Source: Deltaproteobacteria bacterium
Lineage (GTDB): Bacteria > Desulfobacterota > Desulfarculia > Adiutricales > Adiutricaceae
Length of the DNA: 14,259 bases
Assembly (NCBI GenBank): GCA_031278835.1
Contig: JAITJP010000272.1
Location: forward strand, 1 to 14,259
Direction: 5' to 3'
Of this stretch, positions 6,155 through 12,850 are shown in pieces. Position 1 is the first letter of the stretch, and each line of letters starts with the position of its first letter. The notes under the pieces were generated by a model. The model did not search any database and was not told where the DNA came from. It worked only from the letters and a program-made list of their open reading frames with translations. The position numbers and the translations under genes were made by a program.

Positions 6155-6913
6155 ATGGCTCAAGTTAGGCTGCAAAAATATCTGGCCGAGGTCGGGCTTT
6201 GTTCCCGACGGAAGGCCGAGGATTTAATGCGCCAGGGGCGGGTGACCGTGGATGGGCAGGTGACCGAGGCCCCCGGCCATATGATTGACCCGGAGACCGC
6301 CACCGTGGCCCTGGACGGCCAGGTGGTCGGGCCACCCCAAAAACTGGCCTATTACATGTTTCATAAACCCAGCGGCTTTCTGACCACCTTAGACGATCCT
6401 CGAGGTCGGCCCACGGTCAAAGGTTTTTTGGACAAACTGCCGGTCAGGGTCTATCCGGTGGGCCGTCTGGACCTGGACGTTTCCGGCCTTTTAATCCTGA
6501 CCAATGACGGGCAATTGGCCATGAGACTAATGCATCCCTCATACCTAGTTTCAAAAATCTATCGGGCCAAAGTCAAGGGCCTACCCAGCGAAGAAAAACT
6601 CGATCTTCTAAGAACCGGCCAAATTTTAATCCTGGGCAAACCGGCCGCCCCGGCTAAGGCCAGAATGCTCAAAAGCGGCCCTGACAAAGGCCAATTGGAA
6701 CTGACCCTGACCGAGGGCCGACACCGCCAAGTAAAACGCATGTGCGCGGCCATAGGCCACGAAGTCATTCGCCTAAAAAGAATCGCTTACTGCGATCTGC
6801 CCCTTCCCCCCGACCTGCCACCCGGCCAGACCCGTAAACTCTCCCCTTCCGAAATAAGACACCTAAAGGCCCAAGTTGGCCTAGTTCCGGCCGACTCAGA
6901 CCCAAAAAAATAA
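6155..6913 (+). CDS. rluB: Pseudouridine synthase, RsuA/RluB family
   Basis: This family converts a specific uridine of ribosomal RNA to pseudouridine. The 252-residue protein has an N-terminal S4 RNA-binding domain (about 3-60: R-L-Q-K-Y-L-A-E-V-G-L-C-S-R-R-K-A-E) and a catalytic domain with the conserved G-R-L-D motif; D106 is the predicted nucleophile. Further family motifs are H-K-P-S-G at 70-74, L-L-I-L-T-N-D-G after the active site and E-G-R-H-R-Q-V-K-R-M in the C-terminal part. RluB (23S rRNA) is the most likely member by resemblance, but RluE, RluF and RsuA share these motifs and specificity cannot be fixed by reading. AAAGG (6138-6142) precedes ATG 6155 by 12 nt. The stop codon lies inside the terminator stem. 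Confidence 0.9.
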   Translation: MAQVRLQKYLAEVGLCSRRKAEDLMRQGRVTVDGQVTEAPGHMIDPETATVALDGQVVGPPQKLAYYMFHKPSGFLTTLDDPRGRPTVKGFLDKLPVRVYPVGRLDLDVSGLLILTNDGQLAMRLMHPSYLVSKIYRAKVKGLPSEEKLDLLRTGQILILGKPAAPAKARMLKSGPDKGQLELTLTEGRHRQVKRMCAAIGHEVIRLKRIAYCDLPLPPDLPPGQTRKLSPSEIRHLKAQVGLVPADSDPKK

Positions 6914-6937
6914 TCCTCAGTCTGAGGATTATTTTTT
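6905..6937 (+). terminator. Strong, probably bidirectional terminator of recO-rluB
   Basis: Bases 6905-6919 (six A, then TAATCCTCA) pair perfectly with 6923-6937 (TGAGGATTA, then six T) around a 3-nt loop, giving 15 pairs. The T-run serves the plus strand and the A-run gives a T-run on the minus strand. The rluB stop codon (6911-6913) lies in the left arm. Confidence 0.9.
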
Positions 6938-6953
6938 GGGCCGAAAGGCCCAA
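6936..6953. other. Hairpin with GAAA tetraloop
   Basis: TTGGGCC (6936-6942) pairs with GGCCCAA (6947-6953) around GAAA, a stable GNRA-type loop. It abuts the rluB terminator and has no T-run of its own. Confidence 0.6.
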
Positions 6954-7215
6954 TGTGGCGGCCGAGCCAATTATTGGCCATATTTTTTAATTTTGGCCAG
7001 AGAGCCAAGCCATAAATAATTTTTTTAAGTAAAAACTTATTTATGGCCCAGACCATTTGGCCAGCCCTTTTTTTTTATTTTTACTGGGTACTTTTTTTAA
7101 CTAAATGGCCTTAGACTGACTAGCCGAAAATTTCGGCTTGGCCGGGTAACCAGGCCAAAGCTAAAGTAGCCAAGGGCTTCATAAGGCTTAGAGGCTAAGG
7201 CCATCTGGGCTTTGG
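6954..7215. other. Non-coding gap with several inverted repeats
   Basis: No gene is supported. Inverted repeats seen: GCCAAT/ATTGGC (6966-6978), CCATAAATAA (7010-7019) with TTATTTATGG (7037-7046), AGCCGAAA/TTTCGGCT (7122-7138, one-base centre) and TTGGCC/GGCCAA (7138-7158). The 7010-7046 stem encloses a T-rich TAAGTAAAAACTTA element whose 20-nt form recurs near the right end of the window. Confidence 0.6.
7020..7039. repeat. Dispersed 20-nt element, left copy
   Basis: Seven T followed by AAGTAAAAACTTA. An identical 20-nt stretch is found at 14099-14118. The core TAAGT-AAAA-ACTTA is itself an inverted repeat. Both copies lie in AT-rich gaps outside genes. Confidence 0.6.
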
Positions 7216-7244
7216 TTGTCAAAGAATCGTCAAGGTACTATAAT
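7216..7244 (+). promoter_or_regulatory. Near-consensus sigma70 promoter upstream of fliI
   Basis: TTGTCA (7216-7221) and TATAAT (7239-7244) are separated by exactly 17 nt. This is the best promoter in the window. Transcription would begin near 7251, leaving a leader of about 300 nt before fliI. Confidence 0.75.
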
Positions 7245-7365
7245 AAACAAGGCCATTAAAGGTTTGGCCGACTCAATATCACCGTTTGTATATGTTGTTT
7301 GAGATTTTTGAGTAAGAAAAATTAAAATAAGGTTTACAAAAGAAAGCCAGGCCCAGAAAATACCA

Positions 7366-7557
7366 ATGGGAAAAAAGTGGGCCAAAACCTGGAGCCGCCT
7401 GGGCGGCCGGAGCCATGGCCTGGTTAACCAAGCCGGGAAAAAAAGTTTTTTAGGCCCAGGCGAAAAAAAAATACGGCCATTTTGTTTTGGGGCGACTTTT
7501 TTATTAGTGTTTAATTATTTGAGTTTATTTTTTATTCCCGCGGGCGGGGGCCGATGA
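7366..7557 (+). CDS. Possible small basic/hydrophobic protein coupled to fliI, doubtful
   Basis: A 63-codon ATG reading frame lies between the 7216-7244 promoter and fliI; its TGA overlaps the fliI ATG as ATGA, the classical geometry of translational coupling. The product would be basic and Gly-rich at its N-terminus (K3, K4, K7, R11, R16) with one hydrophobic segment near residues 42-59. It resembles neither FliH nor FliJ nor any family I recognise. The ribosome binding site is poor (CCAGG about 15 nt upstream) and the T-rich 3' half could be non-coding. It is listed because of promoter and overlap only; it may simply be leader RNA. Confidence 0.25.
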   Translation: MGKKWAKTWSRLGGRSHGLVNQAGKKSFLGPGEKKIRPFCFGATFLLVFNYLSLFFIPAGGGR

Positions 7558-8897
7558 AAAACCAAAATTTTAAAAACCTCATGGCGGCGCTAAAAAACGC
7601 TCCACCCTTGGCCCTGGAGGGCCGGGTGACCAAGGTCTCGGGCTTGGTCATCGAGGGTGATGGGCCGGCCGCCTCGGTGGGCGAGGTTTGTTCGATTCAG
7701 CTGCCCGATGGGAGTTTACTTGAAGCCGAGGTGGTCGGCTTTAAGGAGCGAACCATTCAATTAATGCCCATTGGCGACATGACCGGGCTGACCCCTGGAA
7801 GTAAGATCATGGCCAGCGGCAAGCGGCCCATGGTGGAGGTGGGGCCGGGCCTATTGGGACGGGTCCTGGACGGCCGGGGGCGGCTCATGGATTTGAAGCC
7901 GCCCTTTGAGGTTGAGGCCAGCTATCCGGTCAGAACCAAGCCCGGCAACCCTTTGGCCAGAAAGAGAATCGACACGCCCGTAGACGTGGGGGTCAGGGCC
8001 ATTAACGCCCTTTTGACTTTGGGTCAGGGTCAGAGGGTGGGTATATTCGCCGGTAGCGGGGTGGGCAAAAGCACCCTGATGGGCATGATCGCCAGAAACA
8101 TGTTGGCCGACGTCAACGTCATCGCCTTAATCGGAGAACGCGGCCGCGAAGTAAGGGAATTTATCGAAAAAGATCTGGGGCCCGAGGGCCTTGAGCGAAG
8201 CGTGGTCGTGGCCGCCACTTCCGAGCAGCCGGCCCTGGTTAGGATGAGAGGCGCTTACGTGGCAACGGCCATTGCCGAATACTTTCGGGATCAAGGCCGA
8301 AACGTGATTTTGATGATGGACTCGGCCACCCGCTTTGCCTACGCCGCCCGGGAAGTGGGTTTATCGATTGGAGAGCCGGCCACCACCAGGGGCTATACCC
8401 CCTCGGTTTTTGCCTTACTGCCCCAGCTTCTGGAAAGGGCCGGGGCTTGGAACAATGGCAGTATTACTGGACTTTACACGGTTTTGGTCGAGGGCGATGA
8501 CATGAATGAACCGGTGGCCGACTCCATGCGCTCGATTTTGGACGGGCACTTGGTCCTTAGGCGAGAACTGGCCGCCCGCAATCAATACCCGGCCCTGGAC
8601 ATTCTCTCAAGCATCAGTAGGCTCATGGTCGATTTGGCCGACGATTCCCAGCTCTCAGCCGCGGCCAGATTCAAAGACATACTCTCGGTTTTTCAGCACA
8701 ATGAAGACATGATAAATATCGGGGCCTATCAAAAAGGCACCAGCCCCGAGGTTGATCAGGCCATCGCCTATTACCCCAGGTTTATGGAGTTTTTAAAGCA
8801 ACCCTTCGATCAACTGGCCACCCTCGAACTAAGCAAACAAGCCCTGCTCAGAGTTACCGCCCCTCTACCCGGGGCCGGAGCGGTACCCACCAAATAG
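7554..8897 (+). CDS. fliI: Flagellar-type export ATPase FliI
   Basis: FliI is the cytoplasmic ATPase that feeds substrates to the flagellar type III export gate. The 447-residue length is normal. Order of parts: N-terminal beta-barrel (about 18-90), catalytic core with Walker A G-S-G-V-G-K-S-T at 167-174, catalytic-Glu region G-E-R-G-R-E-V at 194-200, Walker B V-I-L-M-M-D ending at D256, then S-A-T-R-F-A, G-E-P-A-T-T-R-G-Y-T-P-S-V-F-A-L-L-P, and the C-terminal Y-Q-K-G-T-S-P-E-V-D-Q-A-I typical of FliI. These signatures separate it from F1 and V-type ATPases; a YscN-type injectisome ATPase is a less likely alternative. The expected neighbours fliF, fliG, fliH and fliJ are absent in this window, so it stands alone. 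The ribosome binding site is a G-run only, so coupling to upstream translation is possible. Confidence 0.93.
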   Translation: MKNQNFKNLMAALKNAPPLALEGRVTKVSGLVIEGDGPAASVGEVCSIQLPDGSLLEAEVVGFKERTIQLMPIGDMTGLTPGSKIMASGKRPMVEVGPGLLGRVLDGRGRLMDLKPPFEVEASYPVRTKPGNPLARKRIDTPVDVGVRAINALLTLGQGQRVGIFAGSGVGKSTLMGMIARNMLADVNVIALIGERGREVREFIEKDLGPEGLERSVVVAATSEQPALVRMRGAYVATAIAEYFRDQGRNVILMMDSATRFAYAAREVGLSIGEPATTRGYTPSVFALLPQLLERAGAWNNGSITGLYTVLVEGDDMNEPVADSMRSILDGHLVLRRELAARNQYPALDILSSISRLMVDLADDSQLSAAARFKDILSVFQHNEDMINIGAYQKGTSPEVDQAIAYYPRFMEFLKQPFDQLATLELSKQALLRVTAPLPGAGAVPTK

Positions 8898-8900
8898 CCG

Positions 8901-8917
8901 AGGCGATAAACTCGCCT
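8901..8917. other. Short hairpin after fliI
   Basis: AGGCGA (8901-8906) and TCGCCT (8912-8917) form a 6-bp stem with a 5-nt loop just after the fliI stop. There is no T-run, so it may stabilise the 3' end and need not stop transcription. Confidence 0.4.
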
Positions 8918-8972
8918 ATTGGCTGCCCATGATTCCAAATCAACTTTCATTTTATATTTTCAAGGACTAATA

Positions 8973-10466
8973 ATGGCCAAAACAATGGATTCCAACTCGA
9001 AAAAAGCGCCCATCAAAACGATTTCACTGGTCGGTTTATTTTTCTTACTTTTTAGCCTTTTCTTGGGCTTTGAAGGTCTGGCCTGGGCCTCGGAAACGGC
9101 CGGGCACGGGGCCGAGTCTCTGCACATGGACGGCACCAGCTTAGCCATTTGGTGGGTTTTGCCTTTCTTGGGCATGCTCCTTTCCATAGCCCTGTTTCCC
9201 TTACTGGCTCCGCATTTTTGGGAGAAAAACTTCGGCAAGGTGGCCCTACTTTGGGCCATAATATTTTTCCTGCCCTCGTTTTTTCTCTTGGGGGCCAAAC
9301 TCTCCCTTTACGCCATAGTTCATACCATCGTGGCCGAGTACATTCCTTTCATAATTTTATTGCTGGCCTTATTTGCCATCGCCGGCGGCATCAGGCTTAA
9401 AGGCTCCCTGTCCGGAACCCCGCTCATGAATCTGGTCTTTTTGGTCATCGGCAGCTTTTTGGCCAGTCTCATGGGCACGACCGGGGCCTCGATGCTTTTG
9501 ATTAGACCCTATATCGCCGCCTCAAGTCATCGCCGCTACCGGGTCCACACCATTGTTTTTTTTATTTTTCTGGTTTCAAATATCGGCGGCTCCCTAACCC
9601 CCTTAGGCGATCCGCCTTTGTTTTTGGGCTTTTTAAAAGGGGTGACCTTTTTTTGGACCACGGCCAACATCTGGCTTCAGACCCTATGTCTGGAAATCAG
9701 CCTTTTGGCCATTCACTTTCTGGTCGATTCCTATTTATATAAAAAAGAAGGCTGCCCAAAAATTCCGGCCACTGAAAAGATTGGCCTGGAGGGTTCCATA
9801 AACTTTCTGCTTTTGGCCGGAGTCGTGGGTTTGGTCTTATTGTCCGGTCTTTGGCATAGCCAAGGTCAACTAAACATCTGGGCCGACATAACTTACCTTT
9901 ATTCAGACATAATCAGAGACCTTGGCCTTTTGTTTTTAACCTTTTTAACCGTTTTCATAACGCCCAAGGCTACCAGAACCGGCAACAACTTTACCTGGGG
10001 CCCCATTCAAGAAGTGGCCAAAATCTTCTTTGGCATCTTTATCACCATGATCCCGGCCATCGCCATTTTACGGGCCGGCACCGAGGGCACCTTGGCCTCG
10101 ATTATCTCCTTGGTCTCGACCGCCGGCGGGGAACCGGTTAACCAGGCTTATTTCTTCCTAACCGGAGCCCTTTCCAGTTTCCTTGATAACGCCCCAACTT
10201 ACTTGGTTTTCTTTAACACGGCCGCCGGCGTATCTCCGGAACCGGCCTTGTACCTTATGAACGAAATACCCCAGACCCTGGCCGCCATCAGCTGCGGGGC
10301 CGTTTTCATGGGGGCCAATAGCTACATCGGAAACGCCCCCAACTTCATGGTCCGTTCCATCGCTGAGGAACGCGGGGTCAAGATGCCTTCGTTTTTTGGC
10401 TACCTACTCTGGTCAATTGGCATCCTGGTGCCCTTGTTTATCATCTTAGCCTTTATTTTCTTCTAA
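8973..10466 (+). CDS. IT-superfamily membrane transporter (CitMHS/NhaD-like)
   Basis: The 497-residue protein is very hydrophobic, with about 12 membrane segments. Residues 1-40 look like a cleavable signal peptide: basic region, hydrophobic core about 16-34, then A-W-A before Ser. Two characteristic re-entrant-loop motifs are present: S202-N-I-G-G-S-L-T-P-L-G-D-P-P215 and F403-L-D-N-A-P-T409. These occur in putative sodium:proton antiporters/citrate-transporter-like proteins and in NhaD relatives. Substrate is not determined by the sequence; Na+/H+ exchange or organic-acid transport are both plausible. The frame is open to a TTG at 8919, but ATG 8973 has AAGGA (8962-8966) six bases upstream and starts the signal peptide, so it is preferred. 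Function has no visible link to fliI, 75 nt upstream. Confidence 0.85.
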   Translation: MAKTMDSNSKKAPIKTISLVGLFFLLFSLFLGFEGLAWASETAGHGAESLHMDGTSLAIWWVLPFLGMLLSIALFPLLAPHFWEKNFGKVALLWAIIFFLPSFFLLGAKLSLYAIVHTIVAEYIPFIILLLALFAIAGGIRLKGSLSGTPLMNLVFLVIGSFLASLMGTTGASMLLIRPYIAASSHRRYRVHTIVFFIFLVSNIGGSLTPLGDPPLFLGFLKGVTFFWTTANIWLQTLCLEISLLAIHFLVDSYLYKKEGCPKIPATEKIGLEGSINFLLLAGVVGLVLLSGLWHSQGQLNIWADITYLYSDIIRDLGLLFLTFLTVFITPKATRTGNNFTWGPIQEVAKIFFGIFITMIPAIAILRAGTEGTLASIISLVSTAGGEPVNQAYFFLTGALSSFLDNAPTYLVFFNTAAGVSPEPALYLMNEIPQTLAAISCGAVFMGANSYIGNAPNFMVRSIAEERGVKMPSFFGYLLWSIGILVPLFIILAFIFF

Positions 10467-10478
10467 AATAATTACTCC

Positions 10479-10512
10479 CCAATTCCCCTGGCTTTTTGGT
10501 CAGGGGAATTGG
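10479..10512. terminator. Perfect 12-bp stem-loop after the transporter gene
   Basis: CCAATTCCCCTG (10479-10490) pairs perfectly with CAGGGGAATTGG (10501-10512) around a 10-nt loop that contains five T. No T-run follows on either strand, so it is either a terminator without a U-tract or a 3'-end stabilising structure. It starts 12 nt after the stop codon. Confidence 0.6.
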
Positions 10513-10891
10513 TTAGGCCGGCTGATCATTTCCGCCCAGCCTCTTTGTTTTTTTTTAATGGCCCGGCTCCTTAACCAAAATACTGGCCTAAAACTTGCTT
10601 ATATTGTATAGTAAGGCCTCAGGGGCTAGGCCCCAACTGGCCTTTTTTTGTCCTAGCCCAAAATCAAACCAAAGGGACCATAAAACTAGAAAAAAACGAA
10701 ACGGTCATAAAAGAAACGGCCATAAAAGTATACTTATTTGAACACACAAAATTACTTAAAAACCTTTTTAAATTTTATTAATAAAACTATTAATAAGCTT
10801 TATCTAGATAAAATAAACTGGGTTTAGGGGTTTGGCGATAAATTTTTGGCCTAAGGGTCCTAAAAATTAGCCAAACAGGCGGGGGGAGAAG
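10513..10891. promoter_or_regulatory. AT-rich control region with direct repeats and perfect palindromes
   Basis: No gene is seen. Elements in order: GAAACGGYCATAAAA twice in tandem (10698-10712 and 10713-10727), with a further GACCATAAAA upstream near 10676; AAGTATACTT (10726-10735, perfect palindrome); TATTAATA twice (10776-10783 and 10788-10795), each a palindrome and 12 bp apart; TTTATCTAGATAAA (10799-10812, perfect 14-bp palindrome). TATAGT at 10607-10612 lacks a good -35. The cluster lies 80-195 nt before the start at 10892, which has a GGGGGGAG ribosome binding site. Multi-site operator function is inference. Confidence 0.55.
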
Positions 10892-12850
10892 ATGTCCAAA
10901 CCGTCAAAGAAATTCTGGAGGTCATTTACCAAGTCTTTGGCCCTGGCCCTTATTTTGTCTGGCTTTACGCTTTTTTCCCTCTCCCCGGTGGCCGCCCAGG
11001 ATGACATTGATCTAAGCGATCTTTTCTCCGAAGAACCCGAAGATTTCGGGCCAAACTCCACCGGCCCAAGCTCCACCGGCTCAAGCCTCACCGACCAAGG
11101 CCCCACCGACCAAGGCCCCCCGGGCACGCCTTCACCCGCGAGCGTGCCCACCTCGGCCAGGCCGCCCTTACGACCGGCCCTGCCGGCTACCCTGCCAACC
11201 GTGGCCCCGCCGCCGCCCATCCCGCCGGCCGCCCCTGGGACCTTGCCTCCGGCCAACGCCCCGGCCCCGGCTTCTTCGCCCTACGAGCTAACGGTCAGCC
11301 CAAGCGATACTCAGGCCCAGTCTTTGGACGACAATAACGACGAGGGCATCCTGGCCGACCCCTTTGGCGATCCGCCCGAGGCCCCCAGGGACTCGGGGCC
11401 GCTAGACGCCGAACTGACCCTACCCCCGGCCGTCCCGGCCGAGGCTTCCGAGCCAAGCGACCCAAGCCCATCTCCCGAACTGGCCAACCTGCCTTCCGAA
11501 GCCGAGCCCAGTTACTCAAACTTTCAAGGCCAGGTCATTACCCCGCCCCCGCCCCCTTGGCAGCGGGCTTCCCGGGACACCGTGGGCACCCCTTCGGCCA
11601 GCGGCCCCCTACCTGACTTTGACACCAGCCAAGGCCGCTGGCAACAAATGGAGATCGGCCAGTTCGATCGCCCCAGAAACGCCCAGCCGCTTCGGGCCAA
11701 TGACAACCAGAGCGGCTCCGACGATGCGGTTGCCCCAAGCCTCCAAGCCTCGGCTAACGATCCAACCGACCCCTTCAATCCAGCCGTCAGCCAAATCAGC
11801 CAAACCGCCCAAGCCCTTGAAGCCAATGGCGCCCCTAGCGCCGCTCCGGCCGCCGCCCCACCGGCCGCTCCGCCCCCGGCCAGCCAAAACGATCCAGTGC
11901 GGGAACTTTTTTCAGATCTCTTGCCCGAGACCCCGGAACCCTTGGCCCCGCAAGCTCCGCCCAGAACTTCCAGCGCCTCGGTTAGCGGAAGCCTTAGCCC
12001 GCCAAGTTCCAGCCAGAGTTCCATAAACGAACTTTTTTCTGACTTTTCCATGACCGATGTGCCTTCAAACCAAGCCATTGATCAAAACCAAGCCGCTCAA
12101 AGCTCGGCCGCCCCGGGCCCGGCTAACTCCGCTGCCCAAACCGGCCCAGCCAGTAATTCCCTGAGCCTGCCCCTTTCGCCGCCACCGGTGGCCCCAAGCC
12201 TTCCCCTGGTGCCGCCCTTACCGGCCGAGCCCAGGTCCCTGGCTCTTAGCCCCCCAGCCGTTGATCAACCATCTTCGATCCCCCCTGAGGCCAGTAGCCT
12301 GCCTGACCCGGCCGATGACAGCGCCAATCTGGCCATCGCCAGGGCCGGTTCGCTTTTGATGGAAGAAGGTTTAAGGCCCAAGGTCAGCTCGGCCACCATC
12401 TTGGAGCCGGGAGGGCCCCCGGCCAAGAGGCCCAGTAATTCAAAAGATCAGTCAACCGCCTCCAAAACTACCGCCAAGGCCACCACTAAGGCCAAGACCA
12501 CGGCCAAGAGCCAAAGCTCGACTCCCAAGAGCGGCACCTCCTCCGGAACAAAGGCGGCCAAAGCCCAGGCCCCGGCCGCCCCCAGACCCAACCTAAGCGT
12601 TATTTTGGTAAACGAAACCGGCCGTGCCAACGTGGGCGAGGATTACCGGATGGTTTTAAGTCGCATGGGTTACCAAGTGGTCTCGGTGACCGAGCGGGGC
12701 CCCAGCGGGGCCGGCGGCCAAACCGTCATTACCTACCAAAGCGGTCAACAAAGTCAGGCCCGGGCCCTGGCCAGGCGCCTGCCCGGCCCCAGACAACTGG
12801 TGGCCAGCCGCGAGCCCCTGCCCGCCCAAGCCGTGATCGTCATTAGATGA
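10892..12850 (+). CDS. Secreted Pro/Ala/Ser-rich protein with LytR_C-like C-terminal domain
   Basis: The 652-residue protein begins with a signal peptide: basic residues K3-K14, hydrophobic core about 16-31, likely cleavage near A34-A35-Q36. Residues about 50-515 are low-complexity and probably disordered, rich in Pro, Ala and Ser, with four pentapeptide-period repeats at 55-74. A short acidic-hydrophobic motif recurs three times: D43-L-F-S-E47, E338-L-F-S-D342 and E380-L-F-S-D384. Residues about 515-565 form a Lys/Thr/Ser/Ala linker. Residues 566-652 resemble the LytR_C domain (V-I-L-V-N-E-T-G, then G-Y-Q-V-V-S-V, then T-V-I-T-Y-Q-S-G and a final V-I-V-I), found in envelope proteins and often thought to act at the cell wall. 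Its stop overlaps the next start as ATGA, so it is coupled to the radical SAM enzyme. The exact role is unknown. Confidence 0.85.
   Translation: MSKPSKKFWRSFTKSLALALILSGFTLFSLSPVAAQDDIDLSDLFSEEPEDFGPNSTGPSSTGSSLTDQGPTDQGPPGTPSPASVPTSARPPLRPALPATLPTVAPPPPIPPAAPGTLPPANAPAPASSPYELTVSPSDTQAQSLDDNNDEGILADPFGDPPEAPRDSGPLDAELTLPPAVPAEASEPSDPSPSPELANLPSEAEPSYSNFQGQVITPPPPPWQRASRDTVGTPSASGPLPDFDTSQGRWQQMEIGQFDRPRNAQPLRANDNQSGSDDAVAPSLQASANDPTDPFNPAVSQISQTAQALEANGAPSAAPAAAPPAAPPPASQNDPVRELFSDLLPETPEPLAPQAPPRTSSASVSGSLSPPSSSQSSINELFSDFSMTDVPSNQAIDQNQAAQSSAAPGPANSAAQTGPASNSLSLPLSPPPVAPSLPLVPPLPAEPRSLALSPPAVDQPSSIPPEASSLPDPADDSANLAIARAGSLLMEEGLRPKVSSATILEPGGPPAKRPSNSKDQSTASKTTAKATTKAKTTAKSQSSTPKSGTSSGTKAAKAQAPAAPRPNLSVILVNETGRANVGEDYRMVLSRMGYQVVSVTERGPSGAGGQTVITYQSGQQSQARALARRLPGPRQLVASREPLPAQAVIVIR
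11054..11113 (+). repeat. 15-bp in-frame tandem repeat
   Basis: Four 15-bp units (starting 11054, 11069, 11084, 11099) encode the pentads N-S-T-G-P, S-S-T-G-S, S-L-T-D-Q and G-P-T-D-Q. The period keeps the reading frame, so copy number can change without breaking the protein. Units 1-2 and 3-4 are the more similar pairs. Confidence 0.75.

Noticed and set aside
8919..8972. Upstream TTG start for the transporter
   Set aside because: ATG 8973 has AAGGA at six bases and begins a normal signal peptide; the upstream 18 residues add nothing recognisable.
11524..12078. Minus-strand 184-codon ORF inside the secreted-protein gene
   Set aside because: It is the antisense shadow of Pro/Ala/Ser-rich GC-rich coding DNA; no start signal and no recognisable product. 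The other antisense frames here are of the same kind.
10892..12850. The Pro-rich protein as a classical RiPP precursor
   Set aside because: It is far too long, has a Sec-type signal peptide and an LytR_C-like domain, and shows no leader-core layout; only a looser enzyme-substrate link is considered.
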